Assembly: GCF_037969765.1 (NCBI RefSeq)
Contig: NZ_CP150207.1
Location: forward strand, 4,967,501-5,031,500
Reading direction: 5' to 3'
Length of the DNA: 64,000 nt
Source: Paenibacillus sp. FSL W8-0186
GTDB lineage: Bacteria; Bacillota; Bacilli; Paenibacillales; Paenibacillaceae
A program made the translations under genes and the position numbers. Under the pieces are notes generated by a model, which ran no database searches, was not told the DNA's origin, and saw only the letters and a list, made by a program, of their open reading frames with translations. Of the stretch, positions 45,541-53,804 are shown piece after piece (within the stretch, counting starts at the first letter, position 1; every line of letters begins with the position of its first letter).

Positions 45541-45780
45541 AGTCGTGAAGCATGAGAGTGAACTTGCAAGCACCCGGGCAGGACATAGAGTTAAAGTGAG
45601 GCAGGGGCCTAGATCTGACCTAGAACTGTGGCACGAGGCGAGGCACACGTGAGACCTCGGACGTGACATTGAGACGAAGCATTGAGATACGACACCGGGG
45701 CACAACAGCAAGACGTGACTCCTAGGGAGATGCGACACCAAGGCTTAGACCCTGATGGTGACCGTGATCCTGACCTTGAC
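45541..45780. repeat. Degenerate purine-rich repeat tract
   Basis: This non-coding tract is made of drifting variants of words such as GACGTGACA, GCATTGAGA and GGCACACGTGAGAC with no exact period. It fills most of the gap after the gene at 44824 and runs into the 185-bp element. Confidence 0.4.
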
Positions 45781-45788
45781 CGCGGCTT

Positions 45789-45973
45789 CTAACGAATCTC
45801 ACAATTACTATTCGGTTAAAATAAGCTCTTGAGAAAATGTAACGGTTGCAGGTAACGTTATTTTATACTTTCACTGCCCCAAACAGCAGATAAACCGTAA
45901 ATAGAGTCGATGATAACCGTTAAATTCAAAATAATCGCAAATATGTACAAATAACGTGGCTGAGATTCGTTAG
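45789..45973. repeat. 185-bp dispersed element, copy 1
   Basis: The element opens with CTAACGAATCTCA and closes with its complement TGAGATTCGTTAG. A second copy of identical length is at 52813-52997, colinear throughout (shared words AAAATGTAACG, CCAAACAGCAG, TAAACCG, AATATGTACAAATAACGTG). No open frame of note. It may be a MITE-like or structured intergenic repeat. Confidence 0.7.
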
Positions 45974-46121
45974 ACCGCTGACAGGCGGTCGCCTCCTTCG
46001 AAGTGCATGTGGGATAAGCCCACACAGGGAACACCTGGCCTTATCACTGCAGAACTTGCTTAATAAGTTCCAGCGACAAGAACAGACGAAAGCTCCAAAA
46101 TTTCTACTTTTTACCAACTCT

Positions 46122-46165
46122 AAAAGCCCCTCCTCCGCTTAATTTCGAAGCGTCAGAGGGGCTTT
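46122..46165. terminator. Intrinsic terminator downstream of the U32 peptidase gene
   Basis: The outer stem is AAAGCCCCTC/GAGGGGCTTT with an inner CGCTT/AAGCG. It is about 130 bases past the stop at 46298 on the minus strand and followed by TTTTAGAG. Confidence 0.75.
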
Positions 46166-46297
46166 GGTTAGTTATTTCCTATAGATCGGTCGGCTAGCTT
46201 GCCCTTCGTCGTGCACTTGGCTTGAGCCGCCCAGTTTACTTTAGTTGGTTTATTCAATTCGTCGCTTCACGTAGTTGGCTGGTTAACTTCAGCCAGC

Positions 46298-48880
46298 TTA
46301 CTTGATCAGCTGTCCACGCGTCACGCCGAGCTGGTTCGTCGCCTTGAGCGTCTTCCATACCTGGGTGCCGCTAATTTCACCGCGTAGGGCTTGGGTGTAG
46401 AGACGGATGACCTCATGCACCTTCTCCGGCGTTTCCTCCAAGAATTCGACACGATAGCTCCGTACCCCAAGCTCCAGGAAGTTCCGCAAATATTCCGCAC
46501 CCGACTGCTCGATCGCATTATATACCGTATTGCGGCAGCCTTCATCAACACGAACCGGATGGGACATGCCGATACGGTCCTGCAGGGATGCTCTATGCTG
46601 CTCGCATGGGCGGCCGCAGTTCGTATAGTCCGTACCCTCGCTCAGGAAGGTGCAGTAGACGCAATGCTCCGTATGGAACATCGGCAAGTGCTGGTGAATG
46701 ACGATCTCCATATTACCAGCCAGGCTCTGGCTGTTGCCCAGCAAATCCACCATCTGCTGGATGTTGAGATCGTAGGATGGCGTAACGATATCGCAGCCGG
46801 TCTCCAGAAACAGCTCCACGGTCTTGTGGTTGGCAATATTCAGCGAGAAGTCGCCGATCAGTTGCGGATGCTTCGCGTCCGGATTCTCCTGCCGGTGGCG
46901 CAAATAATAGTACAGCGCCCCGGTGTTGCGCACCAGCACCGCATCGGGCTCAAGCCGCAGGATGTTGTTATGGTAGCCGTTCTCGCCCGGCATATGGATG
47001 CGCGGCGTCGCGAGCGCGATTCGTTTGCCAGCAGCCCGAACGGCTTCCACCGCTGCCGGAAACTGCTTGATGAATTCAAAGTCGGCGTAGATCATCCCTA
47101 CGCCGGCCTCCAGCGCAGCCTGCACCTGCGGCAGGCTGCGGCACAGCGCGGTGAGCTCCGCTTCACCGCGCAAGGCGCGGCGCGCGGCCAAGCCCGCGCC
47201 GCCTACGGGCGCACCCGCTGCGCGTGGTGCGCCAGCGCCCGCCGCGCCCAGCACAGCTGTGGCGGCGGTGGCGGCGTCCGCCCGTTTCACGTAAACGGGC
47301 GGCTTTGGCCGTTCGCCGGCGAGCAGCTCCACTGCGCGCCGGCGGATGCTGTTCAGCTCTCGCATCGGCAGGATCACATCGCCATGCAGCGATGCATCCA
47401 GCTGTTCGAGCTGAAACAGCGTGCCGCCGAGACGGCCGAACTGCTCTTCGAGCAGGGCGCCGTCCATCGGCCGCTTTTGCGCCGTCTCGAGCAGCAGCTC
47501 GGAGTCGACGCGCACCGTTGTTCCCTTCTGCACATCCGTCCAGAAGGTCGCCAGCGGCTCGCCAGCCCGCCCTGCAGCGCGGACATGCACCGGGAATACC
47601 CGGTATGGCTTGTCCGTCTCGAACGTCTGGCGCAGTCTTTTATCCAGCGCGGGATCGCTCGTCTTCCAAATGCGGTCGCCGACGTGAACCTTGCGCAGAT
47701 CGACGTCATTGCGTCCCGGTATGATATCGACGATCCACTTCTCGTCCGCTTCGCCTTCCAGCCTCACACCTTTGCGGCGCAAATCATAGACACGTCCGCC
47801 TTCTTCTTTTTTCGTCGGATCCCCGGCATCGAAGACAATCCCGTCTCCGCGCTTCACAGGAGCCTCCAGGCGGCAGACCACGCCGTCGCGCAGCACCTGC
47901 TCCACCCGGCCCAAATACACGCCCCGGCTCTTCGGAAACGTACCCTCCACGAGCTTCTTATTGTTCGTGCCCTCCAGGAATCCATGCGTAAAGCCCCGCG
48001 AGAAGCTCTGCTGCAGCTCCCGAACCTCCTCCTTCGACGGCCGGGCATCCTCCCCGTCAAAATAACGGTCAATCGCCTTGCGGTATTTGCTCACAACGTT
48101 AGCTACGTATTCCGGGCTTTTTAAGCGCCCTTCGATTTTAAAAGACGTCACACCCGCCTCGATCAGCTCCGGCATCAAATCAATCGCTGCCAGGTCTTTG
48201 GGAGACAATAAATACGCCACATCCCCCATCGGCTTCTGCTCCCCGTCCACGATCAGGTCATACGGGAGACGACAGGCCTGAGCGCATTCCCCCCGGTTCG
48301 CGGAGCGCCCGCCCCACATCTCCGAGGTCAGGCATTGTCCCGAATACGATACGCAAAGCGCCCCGTGAACAAACACTTCCATCGGCAGCTTTGCCTGTTC
48401 TCCGATTTTCTGGATTTGCTTCAAATTGTTCTCGCGGCCCAGCACGACACGTTCCATATTCCATGGCTTCGTGAACTCGACTGCTTCCGGCGAAGTAATC
48501 GTCATCTGGGTCGAGCCGTGAATCGGAAAGTCCGGCGACATTTCGCGAATCATTTTGACCAGTCCCAAATCCTGCACGATCACCGCGTCTACGCCCGCAT
48601 CGATGCAGGCCTCGATCAACTCCGCCGCATCCCGCAGCTCATCCTCGAATACGAGAATATTAAAAGTCAGGAATCCCTTAACCCCGTAGCTGTGCAAAAA
48701 GGCCATAATCTCCGGAAGCTCGTCCATGCGAAAATTGTTCGCCCGGGCTCTGGCGTTGAATTTCTCGACTCCAAAAAAAATCGCGTCCGCCCCATTCGCC
48801 ACCGCGGCCCGCATACAGTCCCAATCGCCCGCCGGCGCCAAGAGTTCCACGTCCTGCCGCGTTAATGTTGTGCTGCTCAT
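46298..48880 (-). CDS. U32 family peptidase / RlhA-TrhP-type hydroxylation protein
   Basis: The start at 48880 (MSSTTLTRQDVELLAPAGDW) follows GGAGG by 5 bases. About 860 residues. The N-terminal U32 domain has ELLAPAGDWDCMRAA, AIFFG and the Cys cluster CLTSEMWGGRSANRGECAQACRLPY. A DUF3656-like middle comes next, then a second U32-like part with CVYCTF, NCGRPCEQH. E. coli relatives RlhA and TrhP hydroxylate rRNA or tRNA and likely carry an iron-sulfur cluster; true peptidase activity is doubtful. Between the halves lies an Ala/Gly/Pro/Arg-rich insert of about 40 residues, encoded by a very GC-rich patch (47.15-47.3 kb). Confidence 0.9.
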   Translation of the reverse strand: MSSTTLTRQDVELLAPAGDWDCMRAAVANGADAIFFGVEKFNARARANNFRMDELPEIMAFLHSYGVKGFLTFNILVFEDELRDAAELIEACIDAGVDAVIVQDLGLVKMIREMSPDFPIHGSTQMTITSPEAVEFTKPWNMERVVLGRENNLKQIQKIGEQAKLPMEVFVHGALCVSYSGQCLTSEMWGGRSANRGECAQACRLPYDLIVDGEQKPMGDVAYLLSPKDLAAIDLMPELIEAGVTSFKIEGRLKSPEYVANVVSKYRKAIDRYFDGEDARPSKEEVRELQQSFSRGFTHGFLEGTNNKKLVEGTFPKSRGVYLGRVEQVLRDGVVCRLEAPVKRGDGIVFDAGDPTKKEEGGRVYDLRRKGVRLEGEADEKWIVDIIPGRNDVDLRKVHVGDRIWKTSDPALDKRLRQTFETDKPYRVFPVHVRAAGRAGEPLATFWTDVQKGTTVRVDSELLLETAQKRPMDGALLEEQFGRLGGTLFQLEQLDASLHGDVILPMRELNSIRRRAVELLAGERPKPPVYVKRADAATAATAVLGAAGAGAPRAAGAPVGGAGLAARRALRGEAELTALCRSLPQVQAALEAGVGMIYADFEFIKQFPAAVEAVRAAGKRIALATPRIHMPGENGYHNNILRLEPDAVLVRNTGALYYYLRHRQENPDAKHPQLIGDFSLNIANHKTVELFLETGCDIVTPSYDLNIQQMVDLLGNSQSLAGNMEIVIHQHLPMFHTEHCVYCTFLSEGTDYTNCGRPCEQHRASLQDRIGMSHPVRVDEGCRNTVYNAIEQSGAEYLRNFLELGVRSYRVEFLEETPEKVHEVIRLYTQALRGEISGTQVWKTLKATNQLGVTRGQLIK

Positions 48881-49073
48881 ATATTCCTCCCCGAGCGGCC
48901 GAGCGGCCCTCGTATATTGATTTCCCTTAAATTTAAATTGAAACGACGATAACTTATTTATTTTATCAGACATTCCCTGCAGACTCTAGCTTTAATCCCT
49001 TCCAAAGGATGAACTTCTTTCGTATAGCTTGAGATCAAATTATGACATAATATAAACATCTTATTAAATAGAA

Positions 49074-49102
49074 TTGACCAATCATCAAATATTGTTTATA
49101 TT
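49074..49102 (+). promoter_or_regulatory. Predicted sigma-A promoter for the quorum-sensing regulator gene
   Basis: TTGACC (49074-49079), 17 bases, then TATATT (49097-49102) gives near-consensus boxes and optimal spacing. A leader of about 105 bases precedes the ATG at 49213. The rest of the gap 48881-49212 is AT-rich with no gene. Confidence 0.55.
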
Positions 49103-49212
49103 TGTAATATACTAGAAATCAAAGAATAAAAAGACATATTTCGAAGACAAGGGCCTTTCCATTTTCTAAACACTTACAGTTTGACAAGAAATACTGAAGA
49201 AGGATGATTTGC

Positions 49213-50604
49213 ATGAGCTATACATCTTCAGTTCTCCAGCATATCGTCGATTTCATGAACCAGGAAAATATGAATCTAAGGAAATTAGCAAGTAGCTCCA
49301 ATATTAACGCAGGCACACTGAGTTCCATATTAAATAAAAACAAAACATTAACAGTAGATCATTTGGATCGCCTTACAAGGGTCATGAATTACCCTGAGGG
49401 ATATTTTTACGAGCAATATATTAAAGACCATTTGAGCCAAAACATTCCCAACTGGCGAAGATTCAAGCCGTTCTTATACCGCTGTGCAGACCTCGATAAA
49501 TTGGACTGTATAAAGCAAGTGATCAGCTTGTTAATGGATAATCTGATGTACTCTCCCCTTCTATTCGAAGTAGCGGAAGACCTTTACCAGCAGAACAAGC
49601 GCAAAGCAGCAGAACTATTGTTTGAAAATGTGGCATTAAGCGAGAAGCATCAGCATTCAGAACGGCTCGCCTTCTGCCAATATCGACTATTTTCAATCCG
49701 CTTGGGAAGCAATCAAGAGGATAATTATAAAGCAGCTATTCTGTTCGAGCCCTATGTAGAAAGATTGGATGAACTTGTTCAATTAGATGCTTTGAGAGAC
49801 TTAGGAAATGTATACCGTTTTTTACACCAGTGGGATAAAGTAGAAATGATAGCAAACAGACTGGGTTATTTGGCCAGAACTTTATACTTCACGGCGCGAC
49901 CTGTGAAGATTCAAGAAAAATCTAAACCTAGCAGGCCGCTGTTTACATATATAGCATTGGCCAACTTATTTCACGCTGATGTTTGTGATGCACGAAGAGA
50001 TTATAAGCAGGCACTACACTATACCTCCTACTATGCTGATTTTAGCTGGGTTAAAGAAGATGATGAGAACACCCGGCACTGGAAAGGTGTCTTTCTGGAA
50101 TGGGCAAAGGCCAATACATATGTGATTAAGCTAATGTGTGGTGATACCAGTGTACTCCCAGAGTACGTTGCATATATCGAAAAAGAACAAGATGAACTTA
50201 TCCCAGCTTTATTTAATATTATGGAAGCAGCTAATCAATACCATTTCAATGTAGATCATATTCTTAAGCATTTTGAGTCTGAACTTGCAGCTTATGTGAA
50301 TAAGGACAAGACTGTTGATATCAACAAAAACCATTATAGCGAAAACCTTTTGTCTCTATTATTACACAATTTAGCTTACTATTATCTTAAGAAGGAAATT
50401 TACACCGCGGGGTTCGTGAATTTGCTAAAAGGACTTGAAAAATCCTCCTATATAAATAACAAAAAGTGTATGCTTAAATGTATGGGATTATTCGAACGAT
50501 ATAGAGATATGGCATCCCAAGAAACCTTGCTAAAATATAAAACTATAGTAAAAGGAGTTTATGAGAATGAAGAAAAAAATCCTGTTACTTCTTTTGACAG
50601 CTAG
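49213..50604 (+). CDS. HTH-TPR regulator, RRNPP type (candidate Alo/AimR-like peptide receptor)
   Basis: The protein has 463 residues from the ATG at 49213 (MSYTSSVLQHI), 9 bases after a GAAGG. An ATG three codons earlier is possible. Residues about 10-65 are a helix-turn-helix of Xre type (LRKLASSSNINAGTLSSILNKNKTLTVDHLDRL). The rest is all helical, with TPR-like pairs (KRKAAELLFENVALSEKHQHSERLAFCQYRLF; DALRDLGNVYRFLHQWDKVEMIANRL). This is the layout of RRNPP receptors (Rap, PlcR, AimR and the Paenibacillus AloR group), which bind re-imported peptides. Its stop lies inside the propeptide gene that starts at 50567, the gene order typical of such pairs. A recognised promoter lies upstream. Confidence 0.85.
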   Translation: MSYTSSVLQHIVDFMNQENMNLRKLASSSNINAGTLSSILNKNKTLTVDHLDRLTRVMNYPEGYFYEQYIKDHLSQNIPNWRRFKPFLYRCADLDKLDCIKQVISLLMDNLMYSPLLFEVAEDLYQQNKRKAAELLFENVALSEKHQHSERLAFCQYRLFSIRLGSNQEDNYKAAILFEPYVERLDELVQLDALRDLGNVYRFLHQWDKVEMIANRLGYLARTLYFTARPVKIQEKSKPSRPLFTYIALANLFHADVCDARRDYKQALHYTSYYADFSWVKEDDENTRHWKGVFLEWAKANTYVIKLMCGDTSVLPEYVAYIEKEQDELIPALFNIMEAANQYHFNVDHILKHFESELAAYVNKDKTVDINKNHYSENLLSLLLHNLAYYYLKKEIYTAGFVNLLKGLEKSSYINNKKCMLKCMGLFERYRDMASQETLLKYKTIVKGVYENEEKNPVTSFDS

Positions 50605-50686
50605 CTTTGCATTTACTTTATTTATTCCTACCCAATACTCATCAGACAGTAAAATAACGAGCAATTCAGCACTGCACGGAACGTAG
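50567..50686 (+). CDS. Secreted signalling propeptide (candidate AloP/Phr-type)
   Basis: The protein has 39 residues. The ATG at 50567 is 9 bases after AAGGAG (another ATG at 50561 is only 3 bases off). It overlaps the 3' end of the regulator gene by 38 bases in another frame. The N-terminus is a signal peptide: MKKK, then a hydrophobic run ILLLLLTASFAFTLF. The polar rest ends with ...ITSNSALHGT*. In Phr, PapR and AimP systems the active 5-8-residue peptide is cut from this C-terminus; here SALHGT or NSALHGT would fit. A long hairpin terminator follows. The gene is short enough to be missed by routine annotation. Confidence 0.8.
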   Translation: MKKKILLLLLTASFAFTLFIPTQYSSDSKITSNSALHGT

Positions 50687-50742
50687 AGTTGAATCCTGAC
50701 CCTAATAGTTCATCTCAGTTACATTAGTAAATTGCATCAAAT

Positions 50743-50785
50743 AACCCATCGTTAGGAACAAATCCTATGCGATGGGTTTCCTTAT
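50743..50785 (+). terminator. Terminator after the regulator-propeptide pair
   Basis: A two-part stem, AACCCATCG/CGATGGGTT outside and TAGGA/TCCTA inside with loop ACAAA, is followed by TTCCTTATTCTTA on the plus strand. It closes the two-gene unit. Bases 50786-50974 hold no further gene. Confidence 0.85.
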
Positions 50786-50974
50786 TCTTAGCTTACATAA
50801 AAATAATATAGTCTATACCATTGGCTCCGGTAGAATACAGGAGTCTTTTTCTCTTCCACCCGAAAAATCGTACCCGAAATTCGAGACCTACCCAAACCGG
50901 CAAAATTAGGACTATATTAAGGCTGAATGTCCACTTTGACTACCTCAACTTCAACCGAAAGGTGTGAGCAAGCA

Positions 50975-52687
50975 ATGTACAGAGACGATGGACGGGTAAA
51001 AGGCTACTTGCGTGCCGAAGGCCAGCGAATTGTGAACGGAGACGGGCAGGAGCTGCTGCTGCGCGGCGTGGGGCTGGGAAACTGGCTGCTGCCGGAAGGT
51101 TATATGTGGAAGTTCCCGCCGACCAACGCCGATCGGCCAAGACGAATCGAGAAGCTCGTCACGGACTTGATCGGGGAAGCCGCTGCCAAGGAGTTTTGGG
51201 TTACATTTCGCGAACGGTTTATAACCGAGGATGACGTGCGCCAAATCGCTGCGGAGGGCTTGAACTCCATTCGACTGCCAATCAATGCGCGCTGGCTGTT
51301 GGAGGAGGGCGATCCTGTAAGATTCAACCCGGATACCCTCGCTTTAATTGATCGTTTTATTGGCTGGTGCAAAAAATACAGCCTGTACGTCATCCTTGAT
51401 CTGCACGGAGCACCAGGCGGGCAAACGGGAGCGAATATCGACGACTCCGAACATGATCAGCCGGAGCTGTTCACTAACGAGGATTACTGGCGGCGTACCG
51501 TCGAGCTGTGGAGAATGCTAGCCGACCGTTATAAGGATGAATGGATCGTCGGCGGCTACGATCTGCTGAACGAGCCGCTTCCGGAATGGTTCAACATGCA
51601 TAACGGCAAGCTCATGCCGCTCTACAAGGAAATCACCGCCGCGATCCGCGAGGTCGACGACAAGCATATGATTATCATTGAAGGCGCCCATTGGGCAACC
51701 GACTGGTCGATGTTTACCGCCGAAGATATGTTCGACGACAATCTTTTGCTGCAATTCCACAAGTACTGGAGCAGTCCTGACCAAGAAGGAATCGCCCCCT
51801 ATTTAGAGAAGCGGGAAATGCTGAACATGCCTATATACATGGGTGAAGGCGGTGAGAACAGCTTGGGCTGGTATGCTGGAGCCTTTGGTTTATATGAGGA
51901 TCATCATATTTCATGGAACTTCTGGACCTGGAAAAAACTCGACACAGTTAACTCCCCTTGCTCCATCCGCCGGCCACATCACTGGGATCTTATTTTGAAC
52001 TATGTGGATGGCAGCGGCGAGAAACCAGATCAAGCAGCTTCAGCAGCCATCCTTAACGAATACCTGGACAACATTCTGCTTGGCAACTGCGACTATCTCC
52101 CAGGCGTGCTGCGAGCCGTTCAGCGTAAGCTGCCGCTTCGCATGCCTGCCGAGCATTATGGTCATCGGGGCCAAAACATTAGCTGGGGCGCCACCGCTGA
52201 CAGCGAAAGAGAGCAAGCTGGCCTGCAAGCTTTAACGTCCAAGGAGCAGCCTAACGTATTTCGTCCAGATGACGGCATCCACGTCGGGTTCCTCATGGCC
52301 CAGGATGGTACGCCAAATTATCATTTGAAGCCGGAAGAGGAATGGAACGAAGAGCATCGCCTCTGCGTGACACTTACTGCGGGAGATTGGGTCGCATACC
52401 CGTTCTTGTGTGAGTCTCCCGCCGCTTACACGCTGCAAATCAAGCTGCGCGCCTTGACCGAGAGTGCTGACAAGGGTACTCACGAGGGTATCGACGAGAT
52501 TGCTGAACTCGTTGTGCATACGGATCGTTATAGGCACCAGACCATCAACGTGTCCTCACAAGATTGGAGCATCATCTCGGCGGGGCAGCAAACGATATCC
52601 TCCAGCGGAGAGTTCGATTTAAAAATAGAGGTCATAAGCGGCACTATCGTCATCGATTGGCTGGAATGGCTGCCGGTCGGTCAATGA
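50975..52687 (+). CDS. GH5 family glycoside hydrolase (cellulase-like)
   Basis: The protein has 570 residues from the ATG at 50975 (MYRDDGRVKGYLRAEG), 9 bases after AAAGGTG; the frame is open upstream without a better site. The (beta/alpha)8 domain spans about residues 15-370: LRGVGLGNWLLPEGYM, INARWLLEEGD, VILDLHGAPGGQ, the acid/base Glu200 in YDLLNEPLPEW, and the likely nucleophile Glu291 in YMGEGGENS. A C-terminal beta-rich part (about 430-570, LCVTLTAGDWVAYPF) could be a carbohydrate-binding module. It has no signal peptide, so it may act inside the cell on imported oligosaccharides, or be exported another way. It is monocistronic. Confidence 0.9.
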   Translation: MYRDDGRVKGYLRAEGQRIVNGDGQELLLRGVGLGNWLLPEGYMWKFPPTNADRPRRIEKLVTDLIGEAAAKEFWVTFRERFITEDDVRQIAAEGLNSIRLPINARWLLEEGDPVRFNPDTLALIDRFIGWCKKYSLYVILDLHGAPGGQTGANIDDSEHDQPELFTNEDYWRRTVELWRMLADRYKDEWIVGGYDLLNEPLPEWFNMHNGKLMPLYKEITAAIREVDDKHMIIIEGAHWATDWSMFTAEDMFDDNLLLQFHKYWSSPDQEGIAPYLEKREMLNMPIYMGEGGENSLGWYAGAFGLYEDHHISWNFWTWKKLDTVNSPCSIRRPHHWDLILNYVDGSGEKPDQAASAAILNEYLDNILLGNCDYLPGVLRAVQRKLPLRMPAEHYGHRGQNISWGATADSEREQAGLQALTSKEQPNVFRPDDGIHVGFLMAQDGTPNYHLKPEEEWNEEHRLCVTLTAGDWVAYPFLCESPAAYTLQIKLRALTESADKGTHEGIDEIAELVVHTDRYRHQTINVSSQDWSIISAGQQTISSSGEFDLKIEVISGTIVIDWLEWLPVGQ

Positions 52688-52812
52688 TTTCTAAAACCTC
52701 GAGACGAATCGTTCACCATCTCGCCAGCGACAATGACTGATTACTGCTGATCACAAGCGGCAGGCAAACTGTGATTCTGAACCTGCAAGCCCCGAGACCG
52801 AGGCCGAGATTT

Positions 52813-52997
52813 CTAACGAATCTCACAACCGCTATTTGTAGAAAAATCACCCCTTTCAAAATGTAACGAATCCAGGGTACGTTATTTCAGTCTATTACCG
52901 CTCCAAACAGCAGTTAAACCGCAAATAGCGTGGCTGACATTCGTTAGATTCAGAATCAACGCTAATATGTACAAATAACGTGAATGAGATTCGTTAG
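52813..52997. repeat. 185-bp dispersed element, copy 2
   Basis: It has the same length and the same terminal sequences as copy 1 at 45789-45973. In this copy the internal inverted repeat is clearer: CTAACGAAT..CGCTATTTG near the start pairs with CAAATAGCG..ATTCGTTAG ending near 52947. A third ATTCGTTAG closes the element. Confidence 0.7.
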
Positions 52998-53035
52998 ACT
53001 CGGGGTATCGGAGGTATCAGGCGAACGGGCTACCA

Positions 53036-53145
53036 GGTAACGGGTTAACGGGGTATTGGGCTACGGGCTACGGGGTAACGGACTTACGGACTTATGGACT
53101 TACGAACTTACGGATTTACGGATTTATAGACTAACGGACAACGCT
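53036..53145. repeat. Degenerate 8-bp tandem repeat
   Basis: About a dozen units vary around GGTAACGG and then ACTTACGG (for example ACGGACTT ACGGACTT ATGGACTT ACGAACTT). It lies directly after the 185-bp element, in the gap after the GH5 gene. Confidence 0.7.
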
Positions 53146-53174
53146 AACCTGCGAATGCTTCCTTCCACTTGCCA

Positions 53175-53212
53175 AACACACACAAACGGCGTCCCTGCCG
53201 TTTGTGTGTGTT
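53175..53212 (+). terminator. Perfect 16-bp hairpin, probable terminator
   Basis: AACACACACAAACGGC pairs with GCCGTTTGTGTGTGTT around GTCCCT. ATTTATG follows on the plus strand. It is nearly 500 bases past the GH5 stop, so what it ends is unclear. Confidence 0.6.
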
Positions 53213-53264
53213 ATTTATGAACCCACGGGTACCGACTTCCATAATTCTCATCTCACATGAAATT

Positions 53265-53300
53265 GAAAAAACACCCTGTTCCCGTAACGAAACAAAGTGT
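53265..53300 (-). terminator. Terminator after the small membrane protein gene
   Basis: An ACACTTTGTTTC/GGAACAGGGTGT stem with a bulge and G-T pairs is followed by T6 on the minus strand, just past the stop at 53319. Confidence 0.6.
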
Positions 53301-53318
53301 CTTCTGCTCATTTTGTAT

Positions 53319-53531
53319 TTATTTAAACCAGCCGCTAATCATCACAGCATCCGATGCCAGGAAAACGAGCAAACTTACGATGCCGAAACCGATTGCAAAC
53401 AAATTCTTCTTCGGACGAGCGACCATCAGCCGAACCACGCCGATAAAAATAATTACTGTAAACAGCAGCATAAAAATATCGAACCCGTTGAAGTTTGATG
53501 TATTCTCTGCCGCTTCTGCGAGCAGTCGCAT
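53319..53531 (-). CDS. Small membrane protein, DUF2759-like
   Basis: The protein has 70 residues. GGGGG lies about 7 bases before the ATG. Two hydrophobic helices (FDIFMLLFTVIIFIGVVRLMV and a second near GIVSLLVFLASDAVMI) flank the loop ARPKKNLFAIGFG. The K-NLFA-GF pattern recalls DUF2759 proteins of Bacillales (B. subtilis YqgW). The role is unknown. It is monocistronic, with its own terminator. Confidence 0.75.
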   Translation of the reverse strand: MRLLAEAAENTSNFNGFDIFMLLFTVIIFIGVVRLMVARPKKNLFAIGFGIVSLLVFLASDAVMISGWFK

Positions 53532-53711
53532 GCCGTAACCCCCTTCTTAAAAATCACGTATATACACATCTCCCTATATGTTATCTTCCCCAGGGTTTGG
53601 ATGCAAGGGGAACAGCAAATAAAAAATGAATTTGTCACAATTTAGACAATATTTTGGCGTGGTTTACTGAATTAAAGTAACCACTTTCCTTGACTTTCAC
53701 AGTTTAGACAA

Positions 53712-53751
53712 AAGAAAAGCCCCCTAAACCACTTAAAGTGATTCAGAGGGT
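53712..53751 (-). terminator. Terminator after uvrA
   Basis: A long stem (CCCTCTGAATCACT with AGTGGTTTAGGGGG, minus strand) and a TTA loop are followed by TTTTCTTTTG. It lies 54 bases past the uvrA stop. Confidence 0.85.
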
Positions 53752-53804
53752 CATTCCATATAACTCTATGCTGTGCTCCTGCCAATCTCTTCGGCTATCG
53801 CTGA

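Noticed and set aside
46391..48124. Long plus-strand open frame of 577 codons
   Set aside because: It is antisense to the U32 gene, whose protein motifs are clear; open because of high GC at codon positions.
53169..53538. Plus-strand frames over the small membrane protein
   Set aside because: Antisense to the DUF2759-like gene, and they include a terminator hairpin.
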